Below are positions 8,745 to 20,417 of a DNA stretch of 64,000 nt, in pieces. Below the pieces are notes generated by a model that saw only the letters and a list, made by a program, of their open reading frames with translations, had not been told where the DNA came from and searched no databases. The position numbers were made by a program, and so were the translations under genes. The stretch is from Pelagophyceae sp. CCMP2097. Lineage: Eukaryota > Sar > Pelagophyceae. The stretch spans positions 214,594 to 278,593 of the forward strand of contig MU657217.1 in the NCBI GenBank assembly GCA_026770575.1. Reading direction: 5' to 3'. Each line of letters starts with the position of its first letter. Within the stretch, counting starts at the first letter, position 1.

Positions 8745-11449
8745 ATGGAGGCGAGAGTCGTCCGCCTCGAGTGGCGCGGGGCCAGGCGCCTCGTAGCGCT
8801 GCACCAGGGCGTCGAAGCGGCGGAGATGCAGGCCGTCATCTGCGCCGCGTTCAGCGTGCAACGCTCGAAAGCCGCGCGCAACGGCGTCCGAAGCCGGACC
8901 TTTAGGACGACCGCGCTGCCGACGAAGAGGGAAAGGCATCGCTGGATTGGAAAGGGCCGGTCCGGCTGGGGAGTTTGCGTCGATGCGTCGGGAGAGAAGC
9001 CTCTGGCTTGGGGCGGACGCTACTGGCCACAGAGAGGATCTATCCTGGATATCGCGTTTGAAAACGCCGCGCGCGCCGTCTTCGCCGACGCAGAAGCGCA
9101 GGAGCCCGTGGCGCTCGTCGCGCTTGATTCCGGCCTGGTGATCCCGCTGTCGGTGTCATGCCGGTAAGCGTCGGCGTCAAGGCATCGAATGTCAAGGCAT
9201 CGAATCTTTGGCCATCAACAGATGCTTTTCAATATCGACGTCCACTTTCCGGTCCCTGGACTCCAGAGCCGCTCTTGAAGCACCGCGCACGCCCGGCGTC
9301 GGCACGTCGGCATGCGGTGGACGCTTGCCGCTCGTAGGTTCCCCGAATCACTCTCCGCGCCCGCATACGGCATCCTCGACCAAATTGGTGAGCACGCCGG
9401 GGCGTTTTCGGAGAGGCGATCCGGACGCACCGACGGGCGTGTCAAGGCATCGAATCTTCGACGATCATCGAATCTTTAGGCGAGTCGACGCCCTTCGAGC
9501 CTTCCGCAGCGCCGTCCGAGCCTTCCGCAGCGCCGGCGCCGGAGCCGAGCCGCGCCGAGCCGAATCCGGCTTTGGAGAAGGTGACTGGGCTACTGGAGAA
9601 GTTTGCCGCACTTTTAGAAAAGTCGAATCAGTTGACGCACGATGAAACTATCGCTGCGGTGGCTATGGCGCAAAGAGGCGACACGGTCCTTTTGGCCGCC
9701 TACGCCGTCGGCGCGTCCGCGAGGGACGTCGCGTTTCTGGCCACTTTGGTGCAGCGCGTGGTGCGCGATTATTTAGAGTCTGATGCAGGGCGCGCGGAAC
9801 ACGCCGACGCCGAGCGTTTACTCGTCGCCATCGACGAATTGTACGCGCACCGGAAAGCTTTGGATCTGAGCGACACGCGGTTTCTGCAGTCTCTCGTGCT
9901 GGCGAAGGACGCTGTTTTATTTGCGGCGTTGGACGTTTATATGGACGATAACGATGTAGATGAGTTCTTCGACACGCTCCTCCATGTTTTACAACAACGC
10001 AAGCGCGAACTCGCCCAGCCCGACGAGGAGGAGGACGACGACGACGACGGCTACGCCGACGAGGAGGCCTCGGACGACGGCGGCGCCGAGGTGCGCGACG
10101 AGGCCTCGTCGCGCACCTCGGCTTCCGCTGTTCAGGACGAGGCCGACGAAGCTCGATTGAAGCACGGTTTAATCTCGGAGATCTCGCTCGCGCTGCGCGA
10201 GGGCGACTTGAGCGCGGGCGAGGCTCGGCTTGTGTCGCGCGCTGTGCTGCACGGCGACCCGCCTCGGGCGGATGCTTTGACGCGGAGGGTATTTCACCAG
10301 TTTGTTCGAGATGGAGACAGATCAGAACTCCGCGGCGCTCTGCGCGCTGTCGCAGCCTTTTGCGCCGCGCCCGACGCCTTTGCGGACGCCCTCGACGACG
10401 ACGCTTCCGAGGAGGAGGACGACGAGCCGCTCGCGGACGACGTCGAGGACGAGGCGCCGGGCTTGGACGCGCGCCGGTTCGCCATGCTCGAAGAGTGCGT
10501 CACGTGGCTGGCGTCCAAGGGCGAAATCGACTCGGCGCAAGCGCGGGCCGTGCTTTTAAGTGGGAAGAACGGAGACGTTGAAGTCCGAGCCGCTTTAGAA
10601 GTCTACTCGACGGAAGGCGACTTGGAGGACTTCCTCGACACTCTGACGGTTTTAGCAGTCAAGCTGTGCGAGGAGGCAGAGGAGGAGGACGACGACGCTT
10701 CCGAGGAGGACGACGAAGAGGGCGAGGAAGACGACGACGAGGTGGACGACGACGACGACTACGGCGACGAGGAGGAGGACGACGCCGACGACGGCGAGGA
10801 GCGCGGGTCGACGGACGACGACGCTGCATTGGATGAGCTCGCGGAGCTCGTGCAGTGCTTGGAAGCGGACGGCAAGCTCGCCCCTGCAGAGGCGGCGAAC
10901 CTGCGCGGCGTCGTCGCCTCGCGCGACGCGCGGCTGCTGGCGGCGTACGACGTGTACGTCGAATCGCAGGACGTGGACGACCTGGTCGACACCCTTACTC
11001 GCATCGCGAAAAGGGACCCCGACGGCGCCGCGTCCCCCGACGGCGCCGCGTCGTCCATTGCGCCGACGGTGACGTGGGAGGCGGCGGCGCTGGACGCGAA
11101 AGTCGACGAGAAAGGTGATTCCGTTTCCTTCGCCGAGGTCTTCGCGGAGATTGCGCAGCACGCTCTCAGCGACGTCGAGACGGCGGCGTTGCAGCTCTGC
11201 GTCGCGCGGTCCGACCCGGACATCGCAGCCGTGCTCGACGTCTACCGCCTCGTGAGTTCTCTTTTTCGAGAATCCTTCGAGGGAGGGCCCCTGAACACCC
11301 GGTCGCCCACGACCCTCGATTTCCCCCCACGCTTGCCCCCCCCGTAGGAGCGCGACCGCGACGACTTGGAGGACTCTTTGAAGCGCATCGCGCGCAAGTG
11401 CATCGACTACGTCATGGGCGACCAGCCGGCGAGCGACGAGCCGCACTGA
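8745..11449 (+). CDS. Acidic helical-repeat protein with N-terminal globular domain
   Basis: Exons 8745-9163, 9338-9387, 9480-11251 and 11348-11449 join in matching phases. The N-terminal domain begins MEARVVRLEWRG and ends in VALVALDSGLVIPLSVSCR. After a proline/alanine linker come about five copies of a roughly 70-residue helical unit. Each ends in a phrase like LFAALDVYMDDNDVDEFFDTL, VRAALEVYSTEGDLEDFLDTL or LLAAYDVYVESQDVDDLVDTL. The copies are separated by very acidic tracts (runs of D and E at 10025-10090, 10400-10460 and 10670-10810). The last unit is finished by the small fourth exon. I do not recognise a named family. There is no signal peptide or membrane segment, so a cytosolic or nuclear role is most likely. 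Confidence 0.75.
9164..9479 (+). repeat. Shared 15-mer in two successive introns
   Basis: The 15-mer gtcaaggcatcgaat occurs at 9176-9190, 9191-9205 and 9441-9455. The first two are tandem in intron 1 (9164-9337) and the third is in intron 2 (9388-9479). The short exon 9338-9387 lies between them. Confidence 0.6.
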
Positions 11450-11759
11450 CCCATTCGCCCGAGTATGCCCCTCCACGGCGAGGGACATGTCCCGCCCCTC
11501 CCGCCCTTTGAACCCCATCCCCGACCTCAGAAACAAAACCCAAAAAGACGCCGCCTCCGCGGCGCACCCCCCCTTTAAATGAACGTTGATTCCAAAAGCG
11601 CCAGCCCGCCGGGAATCGACCCGAGGTGTTTTCGAAACCGGCGAGACGCGCACTCCGACGACCCTGTCAGACTTCCATGGCAGTGGGCGGCGTGGTCGGG
11701 GATGTCAATCCGGGGTGCGGCTGCCCGCAGGATCGATTCGGCGGGCGCGATCCTCAGAG
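11450..11759. other. Convergent intergenic region
   Basis: It lies between the end of the acidic-repeat gene (plus) and the 3' end of the broken WD40 copy (minus). It includes a C-rich stretch near 11555-11575. No coding or RNA feature seen. Confidence 0.35.
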
Positions 11760-12982
11760 TTAGAGTGCGGCATTCTAGAGCCGCGCCGTCCCATCGAAGC
11801 TCGAGCCGTCACGAGGCGCTGGCCGTCGGGCGAGAACGCGCAGCTCTGGATGAAGCTGGTGTGCTCCTCGAGCGTCAGCAGCAGCGCGCCCTTTCAAAGG
11901 CGTCCCAGAGCCGCGCCGTGCTGACGCTCGCCGTCATGACGCGCGTGCCGTCGGGGGAGAACACGCAGAGCATTCGACGCCCTCGATGTGCCCCTCGAGC
12001 ATCGTCAACAGCGCGCCGGTCTCGACGTCCCAGAGCCGCACCGTCTTGTCGGCGCTCCCTGTCACGACGAGCTTGCCGTCGGGCGAGACCGCGCAGCTCA
12101 AGACGACGCTCGTGCGCCCCACGAGCGTCGGCAGCAGCGCGCCCGACTCAGCGTCCCAGAGCTGCGCCGTGCCGTCGTCGCTCGCCGTCACGATGCGCGT
12201 GCCGTCGGGCGAGAACGCGCAGCTGTAGACGCCCTCGGTGTGCCCCTCGAGCGTCGCCTGCAGCGCGCCCGTCTCGGCATTCCAGAGTCGTACCGTGGCG
12301 TCGTCGCTCGCCGTCGTGATGCGCGTGCCGTCGGGCGAGAACGCGCAGCTGAAGACTACGCCGGCGTGCCCCTCGAGCATCAGCAGCAGCGCGCCGGTCT
12401 CGGCGTCCCAGAGCCGCGCCGTGTCGTCGCTGCTCGCCGTCACGAGACGCTCGCCGTCGGGCGAAAACGCGCAGATCATGACGCTGCTAGAGTGACCCTC
12501 GAGTGTCAGCAGCAGCGCGCCCTTTCAAAGGCGTCCCAGAGCCGCGCCGTGTTGTCTTGGCTTCCCGACACGATGCGCTTGCCGTCGGGCGAGAACGCGC
12601 AGATCATGACGCTGCTAGAGTGACCCTCGAGTGTTAGCAGCAGCGCGCCCGTCTCGGCGTCCCAGAGCCGCGCCGCCCCGTCCTTGCTCGCCGTCACGAT
12701 GCGCTTGCCGTCGGGCGAGAACGCGCAGCTGTAGATCCAGTCGGTGTGCCCCTTGAGGATTGCTGTGCCCTTCAGCATCAGGTCCTTCCAGACGAGCTTG
12801 CGTACGGCCGGCGCCACGGCGTGCGCATTTCGAGCGACTTGCTTGGACACGAGGAGCGCGTTCAAATTTGCCGTCAGCCGGAGGATGGGCGTGAGCAGGT
12901 CGCCCAGCTCAAACACCTCGATCGAGGGCGAGCGTCGCCGCAGCGCGACGACGGGCGGGACTTCGGCGCCGGCGATGTCCAT
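11760..12982 (-). pseudogene. WD40-repeat protein copy 2, frame-broken
   Basis: The start at 12982 (MDIAGAEVPP) opens the family N-terminal domain (FELGDLLTPILRL, NALLVSKQVARNAHAVAPAV), followed by about eight WD40 units instead of seven. The reading frame breaks at about 12525, where WDAETGALL becomes WDAFERARCC through a two-base shift. It breaks again at about 11965, and by the same FERARCC-type change at about 11895. In the last repeat the expected Trp codon is TAG (11775-11777), just before the normal stop at 11760. The segment around 12472-12510 is nearly identical to 12600-12640, so one repeat unit was duplicated recently. A decayed gene is the simplest reading; unrecognised introns or assembly errors are alternatives. 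Confidence 0.65.
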
Positions 12983-13287
12983 GGCGGCGCCCCGCAGCGC
13001 GCCCCGCAGACTTGCCCCGCAGTGGGCCGCACTGCCGCCGACGTGCCTCGGGCTCAGCCCCGGGGCAGCGGAGCTGCGCAGCGCAGCGCAGTGAGTGGAA
13101 CGGGGCTGGTACGAGTCCTCGCCGCGCGGCCCGCGACTCGGCGCGAGCTCGGCGAGCGGCGCGACCACCGACTTTGGCTTTGGGTTTCTTCAAATCTTCT
13201 CGTCGAGCCGAACTGCGCGGGTTTCCGACGGGCCAGGTCTGCTTCCCGCAGGGCGCGCGCCGCTTGGGCCTCGGCCTCTTTGGCGGC

Positions 13288-14364
13288 ATGGTGGACCTGT
13301 CGGAGTTCCTGGCGCGGATGAGCGACGGCGGCATCGTCCGCATCGGGTTTGCGTTTTGCGGAGGTTTCGACGCGTTTCTCGCAACGTTCGTCGTCGCGTC
13401 GTTCTTCCCAGGTAAGGACCACAACGACCTCGAGGTCCGCATGATCCGCAGGCTCGCAAAGGTCGTCAAGTTGTGCGTAGGACCCGTAGAACGCACCAGG
13501 AGAACGCCCAGGAAACGACGCGCCGCAGATGCCCAAGCGTAGGACCATCCCGCTGCTCATCGTGCTCGCGTTGCCGTGACCGCAGCGTCGCTGGACCTTT
13601 GAAGCCCCGTCGCGGCCGCGTCTCGAGCGAGAGCGTGGGCGTAGGCTGCTCTACGTCGCTGCCTACAAACAGAACCCCGCGGCCAACCAGGACGCGACCG
13701 TGCTCACGGGCTCGCTCTCCTGGAACTTTTGGTACCCGCGGTGCGCCACAAACGTCCTCCTGCACGGCCTGCTGGGCCCGAGCGTCAAGATCCACCACGG
13801 TGTGCGATGGATGTACTTGGCCTTTCTCCTCTGCTCCGTCTCGCTCGACGCCGTATCATGTGAGCCCCCGAGGCCACGCCACCGCCCTCACGCGACGCGC
13901 AGGCCTTTCCTTGCTGTCGCAGACGACTTGTATTCAGAACCGAATGTGCCGCGTGCCCGACGGGTACACTGCGAACGCCATCGTCCTGCTCACGTACAGA
14001 GACTACGCCGCCATCGGCCTCCAGACTTGGGTCCTCTTCAACGCAATCGGCCCGCGTCCGTCGCGGCGACGAATGCGGGCGCGACGATACGCTAGGTCTG
14101 TTACATCATGGCATCTGTCGGTCTCTTCTCCGACCGCTTCTCCTGGAACGAGCTGCACCGCAAACACGTGCGTGGCCCTTGAGCTCGAGCCGTATTGCTT
14201 GAAACGCATTGCAGGATCGGGCGCACCACCTCAAGACGGAGATGAAGCGCTGCGGCTTCTTGCCCGGGCCGGAGCGCGACGGCTACGAACCCCTTTTCGG
14301 CATCCGCAAGAAGTCCTCGCCTTTGACGCAGCGGTCCGACTCCAACGGCCACTTCCAGCTCTGA
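13288..14364 (+). CDS. Multi-pass membrane protein, function unknown
   Basis: At least six exons. Likely ones are 13288-13411, 13512-13575, 13645-13852, 13923 to about 14050, 14096 to about 14168, and a last exon ending at the TGA at 14362. Joined, they give hydrophobic stretches GGIVRIGFAFCGG...FLATFVVASFF, TIPLLIVLALPLLYVAAY, GVRWMYLAFLLCSVSLDA and AAIGLQTWV...CYIMASVGLF, about four membrane spans. Between them are charged loops such as TCIQNRMCRVPDGYTANA. The C-terminal tail (KTEMKRCGFLPGPERDGYEP, then Ser/Lys-rich) is soluble. The fourth donor is uncertain: GT choices that keep frame are weak. No family was recognised. Only 49 bases separate it from the convergent transporter gene. Confidence 0.6.
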
Positions 14365-14413
14365 CCCGCTGCGCGGGTGTCACTAAAAGTCCGTATTAAT
14401 TACGGCGGCGGCG

Positions 14414-16312
14414 TTAGGGGAGGTGCTTGGTCGTGGTAGCCGTTTGCGGATTCGGCACCATGGCCGCCTGGAAGAACGTCTCGCCAAAGTAGTAGTACGC
14501 CATGGAGATGACCATGACACAGGACCCGAGCATGTTGGGCACGGAGATGGGTGTCGAGAAGATGAGGTACGCGACCGCGGACGTGCACGGGATTGCCAGC
14601 GCCGTGGCGTACCTGCCGGTTCCCTTGTCGAATACGAGGCGCCGCTCGGCGCCGTCGGTCCACCAGCGTACTTTTCTGTGTTCCCCGACAAATGCGAAGA
14701 CTCACGTCTTGGCAATCGAGTCCGCGTAGCGGAGCATAAACGACACGGCCAGCCCGCACGACCCGTTGGCGATGACGCAGACAACCGCGCCGGCGTTGAA
14801 GCCGTGAAGTAAAGGTGTTGTCGCGTTGGGGCCGATCTCGTTGCGGTACAGTAAAGCGATGACGTTCGCGAGAATTCCGAAAAAGTACAGCTGCAAATTC
14901 TGCCAGTGGATCGAGGCGCGGTTGCCCTTCATGAACATCTCCGTGAAGACGCCCATCGTCGCCGACCTAGGGGGAGGACAGTGGTCCTCTGGGATCATGC
15001 GCCTTCGCGTCTGGCGTCTTCCCCCCATCTCGCTTCTGATAGTGCCTCGTACGACTCGTTGCACCGCCATCCCAGTCCGAGGTCATTCCGGCGCCGGGTC
15101 GAGTGGTTTTCCGAAATGATTTCCGACGACGCTGTTGGAGACAGGAACACGCAAATCAGCGCAGAGACGTAACCCAGAGACCTTCCAGCGAACCAGTGCG
15201 CCGCCTCGCAGTCCACGCCGGCGCCGGTCTAATAAGCGCCGATTCAGACCGCATCTTCAGACGGAAAAACGAACGGAGATGCCGGAGAAAGCGACGACCG
15301 CCGGAGACGGAGAAACGCACCTCCTTGGGTTGCGGGATCTGCGAGATGGCCGCGCCCAGCGTCAAAAGCGTCAGTGCGAGCCATTTGCCTAGGCGCAGGC
15401 CGTCGCCAAGGCAAAACCCGATGCGTCCGCGGGCCCCCGGGGCCACTTCTGCAGGCGCACGCACCTTTGGAGAGGTAGCGGTGCAGCAAAACCTGGCCGG
15501 CGATGCCCGTCGCCACGATCTTCAGGTTGCCTGGCGTTGGATTACCAAAGTCGCTCGTCGAAGACGACGTCTCGGAGCGACCAGAAACGACGTCTCGAAG
15601 CGAGTGTCGCGGCATTCTTTGCACGATGCATCCTCTCGCGTTTGCGCTTACCGAGGATCTGGAAGGTAGGGGCGTCGACGTAGTAGAGCGTGACGAAGTT
15701 GAGGTTGTTGAGGACTTGGTAAGCAATGCCGGGCACGGCCTGCGCGGGGCAGCGTAAGCGGCTCCTGCGTGTTCTCGGGAGCCATGCGCCGCACCGCCAT
15801 CATCAGCGAGCTTGGCGTCGTCGCGAGCGTCGTCGACCTCGCCGTGGACAGGTGCTCGCCTAGGCGCCGGGAGCGTGAATGCGGCACCCGAGGAACGTCG
15901 GGGGCCCGAGGCACGCCGCATTAATGGAGCGGCCGTCGGTCGCCGCAGAAGGCACGAACGTCCGCTTCGAGGGTCGCGCACCGCTTTTCCAGATCTCGTG
16001 GATCAGCAGCGCCTAGCGTCCGGCCTGGTGCGTCGCGGAGGCGTTTGGCGGGTGCGCACCCCCGACGTGAGGAACTTGAACGCCTCAGAGAGGAGCGTCG
16101 ATCCGATGACCTTGTACGGGTACTGGCCGTCCTCCTTGGACATGATCGCCGCCTAGACTGGCGTGGGAGGAGGGGCCTCTTAGAATATGTGGGCTCACCA
16201 TCGCTTGGAGCGTCGAGAGTGCGCAGAGGAGCACTGCCACGATGGGCGTGTTCAGCCCGAAACCCGGGGCCGAAACCTTGGGCTTGTCGTTGTCGTCCCC
16301 GCCGCCCTTCAT
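14414..16312 (-). CDS. Nucleotide-sugar transporter (SLC35A-like)
   Basis: About seven exons on the minus strand. The pieces match the family in order: start at 16312 (MKGGGDDNDKPKVSAPGFG) with TPIVAVLLCALSTLQAM, then YKVIGSTLLSEAFKFL, then AYQVLNNLNFVTLYYVDAPT (about 15720), then NLKIVATGIAGQVLLHRYLS, then KWLALTLLTLGAAISQIP. Next come LQLYFFGILANVIALLYRNE with the diagnostic GFNAGAVVCVIANGSCGLAV and FMLRYADSIAK, and last a membrane exon ending at 14414. Members carry UDP- or CMP-sugars from cytosol into Golgi or ER in exchange for the nucleotide monophosphate; which sugar is not readable. Splice sites were placed only roughly. Confidence 0.8.
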
Positions 16313-16712
16313 TGCGGCGCGGGGGTCGCGACCACGGCGCGGCGGCGAACTGGACAGTTACGTTCGCTAAAAAGCCGCTGGAAAATCTGATAATCTTTTA
16401 GAAGAATGTTCTGGTGCGAGACGCGCGTACACGGCGGCGCCGAAGCCACGTGCGACCGGACGTGCCCCACTGCGGCACTAGACTGCACCCATGGATTGCT
16501 CGGTGGGTCGAGTCCTCGTATCCTGATATCGAGAAAAGAAGATGATTATCGAGGCGCGAAGATTCCGGAAGAGGGGCAGAGCTTGACGGCGAGTCTGGGC
16601 GACAGCGCGCGCGGCGCACCGCGAGCGGGCAACGGCGGTGCGCCAATGGTCGGCGTGCCGAGCCGCTGTCGGCGTGCACGAGCGCGCCCGCCGGCGTTAC
16701 ACGGCCTCAGCG
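16313..16712. other. Intergenic region between two minus-strand genes
   Basis: 400 bases upstream of the transporter start and downstream of the BTB-Kelch stop. It presumably carries the transporter promoter. No repeats or open frames of coding character were recognised. Confidence 0.35.
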
Positions 16713-18378
16713 TCAGCCCCTGCGTCGTGCCGTGCGCGCGCTCTTGGAGCGGTTGATGACGAGGACTTCGGTGGAGGAGAGGACTTCTTCGTCGTTATCC
16801 TGTCCTCCAAACACCAAGATCCGCGGCTCGTCCGATGCAATGTCCAGCCGCGTCGCCGCACAAGAGTAGCGCCCGACCTGCATCGTCGGGCCCGGCTCGA
16901 ATTCCAAAACCGAGACGGCCAGCAGCTCCGTCGTGGAGAAAGTCGTGTCCGACGCGTCGTCGTTCCCACCTAGATGAGGCGTGAGTGCTTCCCAATGAGG
17001 ACCCCCGACAAGGACGCAGTTGCGCGCCGACGATGAGGACGTGCTGGGCGTCGACCTGGACTGCGGCGCAGTAGGACCTCGCCGAGCTCATCGACGGTCC
17101 CGCGGTGAACGATTTCGTGCGAATGTCGAGGATCTCCGTCGACTTTAGCACCTCGGACTCTGAATTCAGCCCGCCGGCGACCATGACGCGGTGCTCGTCC
17201 AGCACGACGGCGGCGCAGCCCTCGCGCGGCGTGGCCATTGAGGGCCCGGGCGCGAACGTCATCGTGTCCAGGCTGAGGATCTCCGTGGTCGACAAGACCG
17301 AGTCGTCGTCGTCCGAGCCGCCGACGACAAGGATCCGTCGCGCGTCCAGCGTGACAGCGGCGCACAGGTTGCGGCCCGTGCCCATGGTCGGCCCGGGCGT
17401 GAGCGTCAGAGTCAAAAGATGGAAGATCTCCGTCGTGCCTAAGCACGCCGCGTCGTCGAGGCCGCCCATGACGAGAATCCTGTCGGCGTCGATCTGGACG
17501 GCCCCGCAGCCCGACCGCCCCGTGAGCATGCCCGGCCCGGCCGTAAAGGCCATGGTGGTCGTGTCGAGCACCTCCGTCGTGTTGGAGTCGTAGCCCGCCG
17601 CCGAGATGCCGCCGAAGAAGACGGCGCGCCCTCGAGCCGACACTGCGGCGAAGAAGAATCGGGGTGACCGCATCTCCGGCCCCGGTCGGAACGTCGCGTC
17701 GTCGGTCCAGGGCCGCGACCCGAAGACGGCGGCCTCGAGGCCGAAGAAGTCGAGCTCCATCATCATGGACTCTTGCGCGGCCTCTGACAAGGCGCGGATC
17801 CGCCGTTGCGTGTGCAACCCGTCGAGGTCGCGGAGGAAGTCGAGGATGAGGCGGAAGCGCTTGCCGTCGCGGTCGATGAAGATGCTGCCGTCGGCGGGGT
17901 CCGGCTGCTGCATGGCGTTGCAGCGGCCGAACATTAGAGCGAGCATGGAGTCATCGACTTTTGTGAGCACGGACCTTGAGGTCTCAAAGGCCACGCCGCC
18001 GACGTTCAACTTGACGACGCCGTCGGGCGGCGGCGTCGCAGCGCGCATGCGCGCCTTCTCCTCGTCCATCGCGGCGCGCTCGCGCGCGACTTCTGCGATC
18101 TTCTCCGCGAGCGTGGCCTTTTCCCTAAGCAACATCGCATCCACCTCCTTCAACATCGCCGCCCGGTCGCCCTGCAGCGCCCGCCGGTCGTCCGAGAGCA
18201 CGGCCTACGGTTTTCGTTGACCCTTCTTCTTGACCGCTTCCAGACTGACGAAAAGGCGCACCATTTCCGCCTGGAAGGCGCGCTCCAATGCCGAGATGGC
18301 AGACGTGTGGGCCGTTGTCGTCCGCCTAACCGTCTCAAACGCGGCGGTCAGGTTCCGAGAGAGCCGGGCCTCGGGCAT
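16713..18378 (-). CDS. BTB/POZ (T1-type) and Kelch-repeat protein, copy 1
   Basis: Exons 18378-18235, 18204-17028 and 16969-16713 give 525 residues with all phases matching. The first exon encodes a helical segment (AAFETVRRTTTAHTSAISAL) shared with copy 2. A short coiled coil (MLKEVDAMLLREKATLAEKI) follows, then a KCTD-style BTB domain (VKLNVGGVAFETSRSVLTKV, FIDRDGKRFRLILDFLRDL). Six Kelch repeats then follow, each with GG-type strand turns and TTEI.L....M.F.PGP endings. Intron 1 is only 30 nt and contains a stop if read through. Intron 2 (17027-16970) starts with GC, not GT; splicing it restores VGGNDD and the sixth Kelch repeat. BTB-Kelch proteins often act as CUL3 substrate adaptors; that role is inference here. 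Confidence 0.8.
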
Positions 18379-20417
18379 TCTGCGCCTCGAAGGTTCCACC
18401 GACGTGGCCGCGTCAACGAGCCTTCCAGAGCTCGGCGGCCTTCGATCTTTGAAATGTTCTTGGGACTGAATGTGAGCTGGCAAAACTTTTCATCGACTTT
18501 ATTGAACATTTTCAACAAAAAACAAAATTCGTCGGTCCTTCTCAGATCACCCAAACTCGCTTCAACAGCGTGATGCCAAAAGGTGACACAAAGACACGAC
18601 GTCAAGTGCAAGGTCGGAAGCTCGCGCGCCCGACGCTCTTCGCACACAGAACGCGGTGCCGCGAGCAAACCCCTTGAACACTGTCGACGCGAAAACGAAA
18701 CGAAACTTTCGAAAGGAATGGATTCGGCATAGATTCCGTTGAGGATCCTGTTCTTCGGCCCATTATCAGAGCCCAGCTGGACGATCTCATGGAAAGCCTG
18801 AAGCCTGAGACCGAATAGGAAGATGGACGGTGCAGTGAAAACGAAGATACTCATCAGAATAAAACGTGTTCGAACCTCCAACCCAGAGCTAGCCAGCTCC
18901 GAACGTCCTTTTTATTTATTTTCCACACCTTTTTTAAAGTCTCGCAGACTAGGAATTCCTAGTTCCTATCTAGGAAGGATTGCTTGCTTAATATCCACCC
19001 TGGGTGCCAGTGGAAGGATTCAGTGGAGTGCATAATAGAAGAAGTATGATTCCTAGGAATTCCTATCTACTTCAAGTTTAGCGCCGGAAGCCAAAGTGCC
19101 TGAGCAGAGGACCGGACCCAACCCTGGGCCATTCAAAATCGGTCTTCACCCTCTACTTTAGCACCGACACGCCAACTAGCGCCATCGCACGCCGCAGGGC
19201 ACTCCGACAGACCAAGAACGAAGGGCCAAAGTTATTGGCGGCCATTACCTCAGCGAGAAGACGCCCCGGGAAACTGGCGACGCGCGCTCCAAGGCATGGC
19301 CAAGGGCCTTCCGGCCTGGGAGCCTGACTTCGTTTCGAGGTTGATTGACATAGACCCCTCCGGTGTAAAGCCCCACCCAGATTTTGATGTGCAGTCTCGG
19401 CGGCTGCTTCTTGGATTGTTACGTTCCGTATTAAGTCGGACTTCAAACAAGTTCACCTGCATGTCGTGCGTTGACCAAGTCCGTTGACCACGATAATACA
19501 AATGACAAGCCGACCGCCAAGGCCGTTGAAAGAACATTCTTTCCGAACTATTTCCAGGAAAAGAACATTCTTTCACCTTCGACCCGAAGAAGAAGATCTC
19601 TCTTAACCATCCATTATCATCTAAGAAAAGTAACATTGTTTGCACTACGCTGTCCTGGGTCCCTCGGGACGCAGCGTAACAGGATCAAGTGGGTTTTCAC
19701 CCAGGGTGGATAATAAGCAAGGAACATCCGCTCCGGAGCCAGCGAACTTTCCTTTAGGAATTCCTAGTTCGTTTGTGGAGCGAAGGAGGACAAAACATTG
19801 AGGCAAAATACCCACATAAAGCAAAGAGCATTGCGCGGCAAAAGGGGGTGAGAAAACCACTTGACCCAAGAGGCAGCCGAGACTGAACATCAAGGAGCGG
19901 CTGTTGACATGAAAATAAGGCACTATCTGTCACTGACGTATGCCCTGGCAAAAGGGAATTCCGGTCCCAGTGCCAGGAGCCAGTTAAAAGAAAAGTGTAT
20001 ATAAACACATCCCATTTATTTTAGTGAGGTTTGTACCCAGATCCGGGGGATGGCTTACGCGACGCGTGTCGCGGAAGAGCAGGGCGTGGACGAGCAATGA
20101 CAATGAGTCCACCAGAGCTGAAGCAGATTTCCGTCTGAAAAGGGGACGCCGCGCATACCTGGCGGAAGGAGGAAGTCGGACGAGGGCGCGGTCCTAAGAC
20201 ACAAAGGATTTCACGCCACTCTCGAGGCTACGCGGCAAAAGGGGGGTATTCGTCGTCGTCGGAGGCCCAGGCGACTTTGGTGGCCCCGACGTCGGCGACG
20301 AAAGAAACTTGAAAGGGTGGCTCTTTTAAGGATTGAATCAAATCCATTAATGCGGTTGTCAAAGCTTGCACGTGCGGTGCCTGCAGCTCGTGCGGTGCCT
20401 GCAGATCTTCCACCGCC
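18379..20417. other. Gene-poor, AT-richer region
   Basis: About 2 kb with lower GC than its neighbours and only short, non-matching open frames. It contains the inverted-repeat element at about 18950-19770 and many taggaattccta-type palindromes. Short polyA/T tracts occur near 18515 and 18910. A TATA-like gtatataaac lies at 19997-20006, about 400 bases upstream of the GTPase start. The change in composition suggests inserted DNA. No transposase was seen. Confidence 0.5.
18950..19770. mobile_element. Candidate non-autonomous inverted-repeat element
   Basis: The sequence at about 18982-19005 (ending atccaccctgggtg) reappears as its reverse complement at 19698-19720 (cacccagggtggat...) with only a small indel. 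Both arms are bordered on the outside by the palindrome aggaattcct (18951-18960 and 19757-19766), which also occurs at 19055-19064. The roughly 700 bases between the arms hold no transposase-like frame. This architecture fits a MITE-type element, but target-site duplications were not established. Confidence 0.5.

Noticed and set aside
10652..11653. 333-codon minus-strand frame opposite the acidic-repeat gene
   Set aside because: The Val/Leu-rich stretches are the reverse of D/E codon runs; no splice or start context supports it.
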